Shown in pieces: positions 1 through 11,909 of a DNA stretch of 64,000 nucleotides; positions within the stretch are counted from its first letter, which is position 1; each line of letters opens with the position of its first letter. Source of the stretch: Riptortus pedestris (lineage: Eukaryota > Arthropoda > Insecta > Hemiptera > Alydidae); NCBI GenBank assembly GCA_019009955.1, contig CM032228.1:177382501-177446500 (forward strand), in the 5' to 3' direction. The notes below the pieces were generated by a model. That model was given only the letters and a program-made list of their open reading frames with translations. It ran no database searches and had not been told where the DNA came from. A program made the position numbers and the translations under genes.

Positions 1-1073
1 GAGTGTTTCATTTAGTTCGGTTGAGTCTTTTGTGCCAAATAAAATTGTTGTCTCTCGCTATAATTTTTTGCGTATAACGCCTTTATACTTCGGTATACGA
101 TGATAGTGTATATAAAAAAAAAGTTTCCCTAAATAAGAAAATAAATAACTTTTGTTATGTGCATATTTGCCGAAAATGCAATAGGAAACGAAATATCACT
201 ATTATTAATTTCAGGCCTCCCTTACAACCCCCACTCCTGCGCTTTCCTAGAAATGTTGGTATGGCAAATTATAATGAAGGTGTTAGTACTAATTCACATA
301 CCGAGTTTGGTTTAATTCGGTTGAGTCTTTAGTGCCAAATAAAATTGTGGACTCCCGCTATAGTTTTTAGCGTATAACTCATTTATACTTCCGTATACGG
401 CAAAGGAGCATATAACAATAGTTACTCTAAATAACAAAATAAACAACTTTTGTTATGTGCATATTTGCTGAAAAAGCAATAGGAAACGAAATATCGCTAT
501 ATTTAATTTCAGGCCTCCTTATAACCCTCACTCCTGCCCGTCCCTAGAAATGTTAGTATGGCTTATTATAAGGAAATCGTTAGTACTAATTCACATAGCG
601 AGTTTGGTTTAGTTCGGTTGAGTCTTTTGTGCCAAATAAAATTGTGGACTCCCGCTATAGTTTTTAGCGTATAACTCATTTATACTTCCGTATACGGCAA
701 AAGTGCATATAACAAAAGTTACTCTAAATTACAAAATAAACAACTTTTGTTATGTGCGTATTTGCTGAAAAAGCAATAGGAAACGAAATATCGCTATTTT
801 TAATTTTAGGCCTTCCTTATAACCCCCACTCCTGTTCGTCTTAGAGAATATTAATATAGCCTAAAGTCTAAGTTGGGCTAGTAGTAATATACATACCAAG
901 TTTCATAAAATTCGGTTCAGCCGTTTATGCGTGAAAAGGTAACAAACAAACAAATAAACAAACAAACAAACAGACACGAAAGAAACAAAATGCAGTTATG
1001 GTGTCTATGACATGTGAAACGAAAAGTTATCGTGAAATTTCGCGAAAAAAATCAATGTACAGACAGAGGTTAC

Positions 1074-1135
<62 letters not shown>
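1..1135 (+). repeat. Family A tandem repeat (about 298-bp units) with transposon-like tail
   Basis: Three tandem units start near 10, 309 and 607, each with TTCGGTTGAGTCTTT, then CAACTTTTGTTATGTGC, then AAACGAAATATCGCTAT and a GGCCTCCCTTATAACCCC block. A fourth start near 904 changes into a tail containing TTCGGTTCAGCCGTTTATGC and GTAACAAACAAAC, followed by a unique stretch and (TA)n. Similar AGCCGTTTNNGCGTGAA tails recur in arthropod transposons, from general knowledge. Other copies lie at 8.3-8.9 kb and 50.56-51.01 kb. No coding capacity was seen, so this looks like a nonautonomous element. Confidence 0.75.
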
Positions 1136-1141
<6 letters not shown>

Positions 1142-1165
1142 TCACACACACACATATATATATAT
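1081..1165. repeat. (TA)n microsatellite, then short CA and TA tracts
   Basis: About 27 TA dinucleotides follow ACAGACAGAGGTTACAATTT. The same flank precedes the (TA)n tract at 50940, so the tract sits at a fixed place in family A. A short ACACACACAC run and a second TA run follow. Confidence 0.9.
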
Positions 1166-2170
1166 TTAGAACGGATTAATATGAAACAAATTTCTAATCT
1201 CTCCCTGCCTAGAACAGGGTTGTAATCTTTAATTACATGCTTCCAATAACCTCGCATTTATAAAGTGGTCTTTAGTTCAGCAAATAAAAATCGTTATCAA
1301 AATTATAGTGCTTAGCAAATACGACGCATTAATAAAATAATATACTTCGATTAACTAGTGGCTAGATGTTGATGTATCTTTCTTATTGATTAAATATTTA
1401 AAAATGCATTTGTCTCATTTGATGTATTAAAGTAGAACGTCAGACTTTGAGAGGGGAGCATTTAAACAAGAAAGAGCTGGTATTCACTTCTTATTATAAG
1501 AATGCGTTTTCAGAAAGTTGGGAAATGTTTGGAAATGTGATAACACTCAATCTAAAATTAGACTCACGGCTTTTGAATGCTTGAAGGACGTTATTTTAAT
1601 AATATCAATAGTATACAAGATGTAAGTCTTTTCTAAATTTCGTAAAAGTCAAATGGATGTTCGAAATCCCAAGAAGTCACTGTCTACCATAATGATTTGG
1701 CCGATCCAGACTTGAGCTCACCTTATAAAGATATCTGTGCCAGGCAAAATAGAGCGAATTTTTCGTAAGGTCCCTTATACATAAACATTAATTCGAATAA
1801 AAAATATAGCCGTAAGGATCGGAAACAAACCCTCTCTAGCCAGAGGAGCTTTTGTATGACTCTAGCCTGCTCACATTTGTATACTTCCGAGAACGAGAAC
1901 ATGATAATCTTTGCTATACCCGTAAACTTCATTTAAATTGTTCTGAGATTGGAGAAAATATGTATCAAAATCATTCATGTGATAAAAATACTAATACTAT
2001 TTTTGGTAATTCAATAAGTTACTTTGTCTTTATTTCCATTCAGTGTATTTTTTTTATGTTTTGCATGAATACATGACACATGAAATAATCGTGAACTCTT
2101 TAAATAAAACCGAACTATGATTTAAAGGAACTTCCGTAATTCTGGAGTTTGTGTTTACTTTATAATAATA
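1166..2170. other. AT-rich DNA, nothing recognised
   Basis: Short overlapping reading frames occur on both strands, including about 70 codons around 1723-2076, but they have no motif or codon pattern that sets them apart from chance. Confidence 0.5.
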
Positions 2171-2178
2171 AATTATTT

Positions 2179-2331
2179 TCTCAGGTAAGGAAAGAAAGGC
2201 CTCGTTCTTTTACAGTTGTATATTTATTCTATGTCATAGACCGCTTTTGAAGCATACACTTCACCATCACAAAGATGTTACTGGAAACAAGGATTCCCTG
2301 TGATACCATCCAGAACCTCAAAAATGGAAAT
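2179..2331 (-). mobile_element. Short Penelope-type tail element, copy 1
   Basis: This 153-bp element runs from TCTCAGGTAAGG to CCTCAAAAATGG. It is flanked by 8-bp direct repeats AATTATTT (2171-2178 and 2332-2339), a likely target-site duplication. On the minus strand it holds GATGGTGAAG, the hairpin GAAG/CTTC, AAAAGCGGTC and AATAAA, the same plan as the tail of the Penelope-like remnant at 34.7 kb. Both ends match the palindromic insertion at 6639-6946, so the boundaries are supported by two copies. Confidence 0.65.
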
Positions 2332-2339
2332 AATTATTT

Positions 2340-3693
2340 CTTTAAATGAAGATTATTATTAATATTAAATCATTTTACCTCTCTGCAGTTCTACAAGTGT
2401 TAAATTAAATTCCACTAAATCCTCGTTATATTTCCTTTGTAAAATAATATTATCAAGGGGCTACCGATAGGACTAATAATATATGACTGAAACACAGTCC
2501 ATTTTAACAAACAACCTTGGTTTTCTATAGCCAGCATTTTTTTTTAGAAAGAGAATATGAAATACACACACACACACACACACAGACTCAGGAGCGAGGA
2601 GGGAAAAGTGGAGAAAATTACATTTGTATACTCACGCCTAAATATGGCTTACATACTGTACACCTTACAATGCGAGGGGTATAATTTCTTTCTATTGTAT
2701 TACAATAAAATAATTACTCCTCACTTCAAATTACGCGGTATTAAAGAGGGTGAGTTGTATGTATACGCGTGAATATACACAATGAACATTAAAATTTTCT
2801 TATTGCAGAAGAACCTATAAAAATTAACCATAGCTAATTATGATTCAAATTTCACATTAGTTTGTCGTTTCACATGGAATTGAAACAATTTCAACATTTT
2901 CTTGTCAATGATGTCTGTTTGTTTCTCTACTTCTCACGCCTAAACGACTGATCTGAAGTTGATGAAACTTTGTAAGATTATTAACGCTGCCCCAACTTCG
3001 TCTTTAGGCGATACTAATATTCTTAAAAACGAACTGGAGTGGAAGTTTGATATTTGCCTTTAAGTAACTTATGTTTATTCACTTTTGTCCCATTAAAAAT
3101 TACACCCTAGATATTCTCTGAAACTATAGAAGGGATAAACATTTTTTGAGGACTCAAATGACTAAACGAAAATCTGAGTTAGCACCTACTCCTCTTAGAT
3201 TATAAGCTGTAAAAACAATCTTAGCTACAAACAAGTATAGGGGTTGTAAGGGCGTAATATTGCGTGCTCCATTCGTTTTCGACCCACTTAACAAAAGTTG
3301 TTTATTTAGATATTCAGAGTAGCGTTTGTTATATACAATTTTTCGGGATAACAATTAAAAAAAAAACAAGTATTTGCACATAAGTAGTGTTATAGTCAAC
3401 AATTCATTACATTTTATGAATTATTAAAATTGTACCTCATCTTGATACACTGTCACGTAACTTTTCAATTCCATGTTAATGTTTTAACGCCAGTAAATGG
3501 TTGCACGAACAAACAAAGTATATTTCCGGTCCCCTCCTCCCACTCTTCTAAACATTATTTAATCAGAAATGTCAGCTTCCCTGTAAATGTCGATAAATAA
3601 TTATTTAATTAAAATAAGACGAAGATTTTTTGAACTTACATATTTGGCATTGTGAAGATAATGTAAAAATAAATGAGACCTAGGTTAACGTAA
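2340..3693. other. AT-rich DNA with a (CA)n tract
   Basis: A (CA)n microsatellite lies at 2563-2582. Apart from that I see only short chance frames and no repeat shared with the rest of the window. Confidence 0.5.
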
Positions 3694-3755
3694 GGTTAGC
3701 CAACTGTATAATGCTAATTTAAGTTCTCAATTCAGCATTATACAGTTGGCTAACC
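3694..3755. repeat. Perfect 22-bp inverted repeat (hairpin)
   Basis: Arm 3694-3715 (GGTTAGCCAACTGTATAATG plus CT) is exactly complementary to 3734-3755, with an 18-base loop. It may be a minimal MITE relic or a local palindromic duplication. There is no clear target duplication. Confidence 0.85.
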
Positions 3756-4360
3756 TATATGTTAGGAGGAGTGGGATGCGTCTTCATGCAGTAAGTCCTT
3801 CCTGCTCTTTCCAACAATTGTTAATCCTCCAACATGTTACGGCCCATTCCTATCGTCGCCGAAGACGAGCAATGGAGAGAGAATCACTTTATTGTATAAA
3901 GTTATTTACAGTTTGCGGGGCTGCTCAATTAGATTGAGATGGTGAAGCACACAGCAACTGAAATTAATACCACTACTAAGCAAAACAATACGTATTGTAT
4001 CTAGTCAGCTAAATAACTAATATATTTTAACACGGTCAGAAACCTAAAAGGTGTATGTCACTAGATGTAAATTAACAAACTCTATTATTAGAATAACATG
4101 AACCGTCGATCTATAATGAGATCACTGGTCAAAGTTAAAGTTAAAATATATGGTGGGAAATAATCCCTAAAGTATCAATAATGATACTCTCGACCAAGGT
4201 TTGAAGAACCTTCATGTCTATTCCCACCTCGTCAAAAAATATCTAGGGACCGTTCCTCGGGCACCGAACCACAAGCCTGTCACTAGAAAATCCGGCTCAC
4301 CAAATGTTTCCCTGAATTTCTCAGAGTAAAATTTAATACAATTCCCATAAATATTTTTCT
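3756..4360. other. Unassigned DNA
   Basis: No repeat or coding signal was recognised. The GC content rises from about 4200 towards the possible LTR that follows. Confidence 0.4.
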
Positions 4361-4822
4361 TATCCTCTGAATACAATATAAGGAGGGGAGTCGGGACTGG
4401 CTGCGCGAGTGATGAAGACTAGAGGCGATCGCCGGGACAAGTGAATAGAAAGCGTCCACCTCGAGCTCTTTCTGTTGACTTTTTTTCGCAAAAGCGATTT
4501 GGCGGATTAGTGTGATGACAGTTGGCTCAAAGGCGTACCTGCGAGTTCAATAAAGCAGAAACAGTAGAGAACCTATTCGTGAAGAAGCACCCTGACAGCT
4601 TATCTAATTGTACGAGAGGTACAAATTTATTGTTACTGTATATACACAATGAAGAGAAAGAAAAAGACCTATTTATTTATATTTATAAATTCTCCATAGG
4701 GGGTATTGTTTTATTCCTTTATTTATTTTTTTTTTAAGTTTGTTGATTATAGTAAATAAAAGGTTTTGTTTGTAAAATACTTTGTTTCGTAGTTACCTGT
4801 GGGAACAAACAACGTGGCGCCC
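4361..4822 (+). mobile_element. Possible decayed LTR with primer-binding site
   Basis: TGGCGCCC at 4815-4822 matches the first eight bases of a tRNA primer-binding site as used by many Ty3/gypsy-type and retroviral elements. It comes just after a segment ending GGGAACAAACAACG. Upstream are AATATAAGG near 4375, a GC-richer stretch, and AATAAA at 4548-4553, in the order expected for U3, R and U5. The match does not extend beyond eight bases, the left edge is not defined, and no second LTR or gag-pol was seen. It could be coincidence. Confidence 0.35.
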
Positions 4823-5485
4823 ATAATTTATTTATTTCTTCCTCTTTATATTAAGGAGCGTTAATTTAATTAATAAGCTCACACACATTTCCACTGAGCG
4901 GGGCAGTTGTGTTACCCACTTGTGGGCTAACAAACGCCCTTAGAAATTTTAGCACTTTATTTTTTATCTCTTCTTTTGCGATGCGAATACTTTATTGTTC
5001 TTAGAATATATGTCTGCGAACGCGTAAAACTTTCTCTACCATTTCAAATTTTTGTGAAGTGAGGAGAAGTTATTTTACTCTAAGTTAGTGACAATCGTAT
5101 TTTGGCGGGAGTACACAATTTTATTATCTGAGTCTACCCCATCTCTCCAAAACCCACAATGGTCACTGCAATAGATGCTTTTACTTTAAATCCATGATTA
5201 TGATTCATATGGTCCATGATGTTTTGAGTAGTTAATAGGGGTCAATTAGTTTGCTAAAGTTACCAGGAACGTTGGTAAAAACATGATTTATACTTTATTT
5301 ATAATAAAGTATTTTGATTTATAAGATGGATTCATTCGGAACTAACTTTCGTTTATTCTTCAAGTCTAAAAATTGTCACAAGGTCGCTACACTTACCAGA
5401 TATTTAGGCATAAGATGTAATACACTGATATGGGAACAAATAAATTCAGTCTCCAAATATTTCACGAGCAAAGCCACGTACTTAG

Positions 5486-5488
<3 letters not shown>
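4823..5488. other. Unassigned DNA after the possible LTR
   Basis: No gag or protease similarity was seen. This would be the leader region if the LTR call is right. Confidence 0.35.

Positions 5489-5553
<65 letters not shown>
5489..5553. repeat. (TA)n microsatellite
   Basis: An uninterrupted TA tract of about 32 repeats. Its flanks are not clearly those of families A or B. Confidence 0.95.
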
Positions 5554-5556
<3 letters not shown>

Positions 5557-6626
5557 CTCTTAAGTAAAGTAAGTAAGAGCTAAATAATCAGGCAAATTTC
5601 GTACTTACTAAAACAAGATAACATTAAACTTATCATTCATACATTAAGAATGCACATATTTACATACATTTACATGTATATGTGTATCATTCCTTACTAA
5701 TCTTCATTATCTACCTAATTATATGCGTAATTCAGTATCCGTAACGGTCGTAGATTGTAAACTAAAATTTCTTGATATGTTAAGAGGATGTTGACAAAAG
5801 GCGGGAAAGGAAAAGAAAAAAATGTCCATAGATGTACACCATTTTAACGCACTGGCTAGGATCCCTGATCAAATGTTTAAAGTTAGAGAATTAGAATTCC
5901 TTTGGTCGTAATATACTCGAAATGGAATAACATCAAAGAAGTGAGGAATGACAAAAGGGTAGACAATCTTAGCAAGTTTTCATATTCTATATATTAAGAA
6001 AATTCATTATAGTTATGTAAAATCTTAATTTTAATCACAATATTTCAAAATCATAAACTTCTCTTTTAGCAAAGGTCTAATAGATATAAGACATATCTTG
6101 ATAAACAAAGGATGTCTTACATATATTTTCTGAGTCCCAATCAAGGTCATAAGAATTCTGTATTCTGTTTTTACAAGTTAAATTTTAAGCGCCTGATTAG
6201 TTGCAAATTATATCATTTTTACCCTAGCATTTCTTACTTGTAGTGTAATAAAATTATCATTAGTACTTATGTAACTATAGTGTTTGAACAATAAGTTGTT
6301 TCAATTTTAATAATGTTCTGACAGAGTAAAAATGGTCTTTTGACATCAGTGGAGAAATTCACTATCCACATTGTTAATAAAATAAAAATAGTCAACACAT
6401 TAACAAAAGATGAATTGCAAAATGCATCTGAAAGGTTTTGTACAAGGGCTACTATCTTATTAGAAGGTACTTAATTTTTAAATAAAATATGCTACCGTTT
6501 CATATGTGTTTGTGCAGTAAGGATATCATTGAACTGAGCTATAAATTTGCCTGAAATAATCAGCAATTAACAACAAATGTGTTGTGAGTTAGGTTTCACA
6601 TTGGTTGGAATGGATCAATATTGAAC
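5554..6626. other. AT-rich DNA, nothing recognised
   Basis: No repeat family, coding trace or RNA gene was recognised. Confidence 0.5.
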
Positions 6627-6638
6627 TAACAGATATTG

Positions 6639-6946
6639 TCTCAGGTAAGAAAAAACGCCTCGTTCCTTCACTGTTCTTTATTCGATGTGACAGAGCGCTT
6701 TCAGAGCATACGCTACATCATCAGTGCCCTCTTCACAATGATGTGTCAGGAACCAAGGATTCCCTGTGACTCCCGCAGTCACAGGGAATCCTTGGTTCCT
6801 GTCACATCATTGTGAAGAGGGCACTGATGATGTAGCGTATGCTCTGAAAGCGCTCTGTCACATCGAATAAAGAACAGTGAAGGAACGAGGCGTTTTTTCT
6901 TACCTGAGATAATAATTCCTTCACCATCCAGCACCTCAAAAATGGA
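6639..6946. mobile_element. Palindromic insertion with 12-bp target duplication
   Basis: Arms 6639-6771 and 6777-6909 are reverse complements over 133 bases with one mismatch, around a 5-base centre (CCCGC). A 37-base tail ends in CCATCCAGCACCTCAAAAATGG-type sequence. The whole unit is flanked by TAACAGATATTG at 6627-6638 and again at 6947-6958, a perfect 12-bp target duplication. The left end (TCTCAGGTAAG) and right end (CTCAAAAATGG) match copy 1 at 2179-2331, which lacks the inverted arm. Each arm carries CTGATGATG, GAAAGCGCTCTGTC and AATAAA, the Penelope-type tail plan. A fold-back assembly error is a less likely alternative because the target duplication encloses the unit. Confidence 0.8.
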
Positions 6947-6987
6947 TAACAGATATTGATTCGTATTTGTATAACACAATTTTTTTT

Positions 6988-7036
6988 TATCCCAATTAGC
7001 CTTAGTTGCAAAAAGTGGACGTTAATAAATAATAAC
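6988..7036 (+). mobile_element. SINE 3' tail fragment
   Basis: CCCAATTAGCCTTAGTTGCA followed by AAAAGTGGACGTTAATAAATAAT matches the 3' tail of the SINE at 31455-31675 (read on its minus strand). The tRNA-like head is missing, so this is a 5'-truncated copy. Confidence 0.6.
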
Positions 7037-7374
7037 ATTATTTTTTATTTTTACTAGTACTATTTTGTAAACAACTTTTACATTTTTTGTTATTATATAA
7101 AACACTTCATATCACAAAATACTAATAATAACTTCTAATTTCCCCTGTATAAATACTTCTGGTGTTGCAGAGGGGGGACTAATTTTTTATGTTTCTGTTT
7201 AGGTGCCAGTATTAAAATTATACTTTTGTTTGAGGCCGAAAAGAGGAACTTTGACATCGAGGTAATGTAATGGAGCTAAAGACTAATCCATTTCTGCGTT
7301 GGATATCCAGGGAACCCCACGGGAGCGAGAGAGGGGGAAGGTAAGTTTTTCTAACCTCCTCCTTCCAATTCTAC
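7037..7374. other. AT-rich DNA, nothing recognised
   Basis: No feature seen. Confidence 0.5.
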
Positions 7375-7640
7375 CCCCTCTCCTGCTCTCTCTCTCACAC
7401 TCTCTCTCTCTCTCTCAATCACTCTCACTCTCTCTCTTTCCTTCCACCTCTCCCCATTGTCTCTCTCTCTCAGTCTCACTCTCTCTTTCCTTCCACCTCT
7501 CCCCATTGTCTCCCTCTCTCTTCCTCTGTGTCTCTTTTTTTTTGCTAACTCTCTCCCTCTATCGTTCTCTTTTTCTCAATCACCCCCACCCCTTCTCACC
7601 CCCCCCCCTTCCACCCCACTTTTTATACATCCCTCTACCA
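7375..7640. repeat. CT-rich low-complexity region
   Basis: Imperfect CTCTCT tracts with an internal duplication: CTTTCCTTCCACCTCTCCCC appears at 7436 and 7486. The Ser/Leu/Pro reading frames here are artefacts of base composition. Confidence 0.85.
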
Positions 7641-7957
7641 GTGCTCTCTCGCTTTCTATCTTTGTCTATCCTCAGAGGGAGAGACCATTTATCTTCGTTA
7701 TGATGGTCTCTATCTGCTTGCGGATATCGGAAATAATCCCTTCTCTTATAGCTTACCTCAACAGCTTATTGTCAAACGTCAAATACAGAGACATTTGCTC
7801 TGCTTTCACCTGGAGTGTATAAAGAGCGAAATAAAAATATTGGCGAAAATTTTAATGTCAAATGTGTTTTGAATTTCATTAACTTGGAGGAGGGAGGGGT
7901 GAGGTAGTCACTGTCACTCGATTCATCACAAGCCAACAAAAGTAAATGCAAATAAAA

Positions 7958-8275
7958 GTCCGTCACGCAGGAGCTGCGTAAACTAAGCAGATTTCCCACG
8001 TGAAATTATACAATAGAGAAATCTCCATACGAGAGCCGAACAGTTATGGAAACGGATAACGGCTGTTATCGGCACACACTTAATAAAACAGCATATATCT
8101 CGGTTAATATTCAAGATAGAGAATAAATTTATATAACAATATTTATAGTAAATTTAATTTGCAATAATTATTGAAAATATTTACTATTTATAGTACTGTA
8201 ATTTATAATTAATCAGAATAAGTTTTATCTCAATCAATCAAATTTTAGTAATTCAAAAACCTAAGCAGGGGTAGG
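7958..8275 (+). repeat. Family C/B dispersed repeat
   Basis: It opens with GTCACGCAGGAGCTGCGTAA and ATTTCCCACGTGAA, then CATACGAGAGCCGAACAGTT, followed by ATATCTCGGTTAATATTCAA and a terminal TCTCAATCAATCAAATTTTA. The same ordered blocks recur at 25115-25435, 26143-26547, 51970-52460 and, inverted, at 45330-45470. No coding capacity. Confidence 0.7.
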
Positions 8276-8299
8276 TCTCGATAACCCTAGCGTACCCGA

Positions 8300-8920
8300 C
8301 AGACGTTGTCCTGCATGGTATTTGAAGCGATTAGGATATAATATTTAATAATATTGTGTTAAAAACAAAAGCTACTTTTAATGACACAAAAACAACTTTT
8401 GTTATGTGCACGTTTTCCTAAAAACAAATAGAAAATGAAATATCGGGAATTTTATATTCAGGCCTCCCTTATCCACTCCCGTTCGAACCTAAAAAATTTA
8501 ATATAGCTTGTAATCATGGAAGAATTAATGCTAATTTACATATAGAGTTTTGTTCAGTTCGGTGCAGTCATTAGTGCCCAATAAAATTGTTGGCTCCCGC
8601 TCTAGTTTTTAGTGTATGTCTCATTTATACTTCGTTATACAACAAAAGTGAATATAACAAAAGTTACTCTAAATAACTAAATAAACAACTTTTATCCTGT
8701 AAATATTTGCCGAAAAACCAATTTGAAACGAAATATCGCTATTATTAATTTTACGCCTCCCTTACAACCCCCACTTCTTCTCCATCTGCCGGACTGATTT
8801 GTGAATCTAAACCATCCAGGGCGTCACCCGAACGCACACAAAAAAATTCATTGGAATTGGACCAGCCGTTTAGGAGGGGTTCAGTGACATACACTCGTAC
8901 AATTGAATTTCAATCCTAGT
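8300..8920 (+). repeat. Family A copy with a second transposon tail
   Basis: It contains ACCCGACAGACGTTGTCCTG, two diverged family A units (near 8390 and 8545), and an end with GAATTGGACCAGCCGTTTAG and TTCAGTGACATACAC. That last motif resembles a tail common in arthropod nonautonomous elements, from general knowledge. The end differs from the one near 900-1135, so family A units occur with at least two tails. Confidence 0.6.
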
Positions 8921-10026
8921 GGTATAGACAATTTCATTTATTTTACAATTCTATTTTCAGTAAACCATTAATGAAAATTAATTGATATGGTACCTATTTA
9001 AGGGAAAAATGAAGGCCCCGTTAATAGCTGTTAGTTTAAGAGAATTTATGGAGTCATGCAGTTGGAAATGGCGTAAGGTGGAAGAGGAACAGTAACACAG
9101 GGCTATTCCTGGCAAGGTTTGCGTTTTTATAATTTATCCTGAATACCTATTTCACTTATTTTTTTGGAATAAACGAGAAAGCGAAAGGTATGTGATATAC
9201 ATTTTACTAAAATAAGAGTACACGTTTGATACTCTGCCGATGTGTCTAGACTTCTTAATACTGTTGGGATTGGATATTTAAATAAATAAAGAATTCAATT
9301 GCCCCACGTAAACACCTGGCTAAAATACCTGATAAATTATTAATATGTATTGAGCGTTAACAATAAATAGAAAAAAAGAGGTAAAGGGTTCTAGTCAACA
9401 AAAGTCGGGGGCTCCTCCTCCCTTTGGGATTAGGAGGTAAATATTAGATGAGGTCTTAATTTATCTTGTGAGATCAATTTTTAAAGTGGACCCTCTGAGC
9501 ACTCGAATAGTCAGGGCGAGATCACGTACGCTGAGCCCAGCCTCTTCGATTATTTCCAATTGTCCACATAAGCTCCGTCTCTTAACAAGGGCTTACCTTC
9601 TTAAGCTTTTTCCTTCTGGAATGCCTTTGTTTTAAAAGCTATTATTTCGGATATGTTATATTAACTATTACTGCACTTTCATTACTTTGATTAGTTTAGT
9701 TTAGAATTGTCTTCTTGTTAATTCAATATTATTCCACTTAAAGGATGTATATTACAAAAGCCATCTTATTCCTTCACAACATTCAATTTCATTTTATCTA
9801 GGATTGGATGGCTCATGTCTCGCTTTTCAACTGTGAATAGCGAAACGCTCTGAAGTCACCGATCAAATATCCAGGAACCTATATGTCTGGACTACAACAG
9901 GACGTTGACTGTAAAATACATATCGACTGACTGAAACAAGTAATAACGTACCCATGACCCAGAAATATATTCCAACTTCTTACCCGAGAGTAGCTAATTT
10001 ATAGATGATGTTTTAAGTATTTAAGA

Positions 10027-10069
<43 letters not shown>

Positions 10070-11680
10070 GAGGGGGTGGGATAAAAACACAGTTTTTCAG
10101 GCAAGTCTTTGTGACTTCGTAGTTTACCATATGATTTGAATGCACATAAAATTGTTTTCGTAAGTTTTCATTATGAAAAAGTATATTTTTTTTATATAGG
10201 CATACATAGTATATAACACTATATTTGTAAATCATGAGATTATAAAGTTTACCTCCTTTATGATTCTACCTCCTTCCAATTTACCTCCTTATAGTTTTTT
10301 TTTTCTTTTGTAAAAATTTGATTACTAATATTTTGAATTTAATTTTGTAGTGACATATTATTTTTTGTAAAACTTGAATAGCAATTGTCACATTTCCAAT
10401 ACATAAATAATAAATAAAAAAGAATTACTTAAGATATAAAGATCTTCCATTGTCAAAACATTTTGTGTGACAATCGTTCAACCATTTTTGGTCTATACAT
10501 TTTAAGTTCAAATAGCAATATGTAGGTCGGGTTTCTTGGAATTAGGGAGATGGTATGGAAAACAGTTTCTGTAGAATTGAAGATAGAATAAACGAATAAT
10601 AAAAATGTATATATTATAAACATTTCTTCCAAATCTGTGAAAATATTTGCGTAGGCAAATCAGACTGTGCTGAAGAAAAGCGCTATAAATTTGAATACAT
10701 AAATACCGAAGATTCGAATAAAGTATGATTTTTTATCGAATTTACGAGAAATAAATTATTTCTTTACCTCTCGTTTCTTTGACTTAATGTCTTTTTGGAA
10801 ATGTTCTCCTAGACCTTGAATTAAATAATTGAATAATGGCTTAGGAGCCACCATGTTATACTAACAGTCTTGCTGATATTCCAGTTCGTCTTGCGGGCAT
10901 TAAAATATAGTCCATTAAATAATACTTATTTTATAATAATTATTTTATTCATTGGTTCCTAGTTTTTAAAGATGTTCTAAGAAAAATCAAGTGTGGCCTT
11001 TAAATCCATGTTCATGGCTTTTAAATCCAATAAACCCCCATCTCTGTCTATTCCTCTCCAATTTGAATAGCACGGTAGTATTAAACACTGGGAGATAATA
11101 TACTCCTCTATATTAAGGAAGATTTCTGTGATAACAAATAACACCAATCAAATGGATTATAGAAAACAAGAAAAATTAGTATTTGAGAAACACAATCATG
11201 TCCAACTAGAAAGAAAAAATAATTTTGGTTATTTAGCTTCACACTGCGGCGCGCAGCCATTGTATTTGTAGTTAAACGTATATCACTGCTTGTTTAAATT
11301 AGTTACTTTATCTTGTTCCTGTTTTTTTTTTTTTTTTTTAAATTCGAATGCTTCTTTCCTCCATATGTACATTCTTAAACCTCTACATTTTTAATACAGG
11401 AAATATGGATATAGAATTGCATTATATGCAGTAGTTGTTTTGCTGTTAGCTGAAACCCCATTTAAATTGGGATAAAATAATGCTATAAAGATTTTAATAA
11501 TACCTTCTTGAGAAATTGCTTCAATTTTGATTACTTGTTTTTGATTATTAGTTTTAAGTATTTATCTCTTTTAGTCTTGTTATTTAAAGTGTGATTTTTA
11601 TTTAGTTATGTATTTTAACAACAGATTTTTGATAAAATGTTGGCCTTACATATGGTAGAAATATTTGTTTAGCCAACAGG
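8921..11680. other. AT-rich DNA with a (GT)n tract
   Basis: (GT)n lies at 10029-10060 and a T-run at 11324-11339. I see no coding trace or shared repeat. Confidence 0.5.
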
Positions 11681-11682
11681 CA

Positions 11683-11730
11683 CTGATGATGGAGCTTCCA
11701 ATTTGAAAATGTACTTTGCCCAATAAATAT
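11683..11730 (+). mobile_element. Penelope-type tail fragment
   Basis: CTGATGATGGAGC, then TTTGAAAATG, then CCAATAAATA keep the order of the tail family, but the hairpin between them is decayed here. Confidence 0.45.
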
Positions 11731-11873
11731 CTGTCGAAAGCAAAGTGCTTTTTCATTTGCCCTGATTAATTACTCTAAGCGAATTCTATTAATCTAAAGT
11801 CCTGCATGAAGTTTCAACTTACGCGAATATTCAATTAACATATATACTAAATTTTATATTTTTTGTTGCGTTC

Positions 11874-11874
<1 letters not shown>

Positions 11875-11906
<32 letters not shown>
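11875..11906. repeat. (TA)n microsatellite
   Basis: A short TA tract of about 16 repeats. Its flanks are not clearly those of families A or B. Confidence 0.9.

Positions 11907-11909
<3 letters not shown>

Noticed and set aside
5314..5583. ORFs containing YIYIYI runs (also near 11863, 27045, 41686, 50875, 52203, 57485, 59425)
   Set aside because: They are read-through of (TA)n microsatellites.
7299..7822. 134- and 121-codon Ser/Leu/Pro-rich ORFs
   Set aside because: They are translations of a CT-rich low-complexity tract; two overlapping frames show the same bias.
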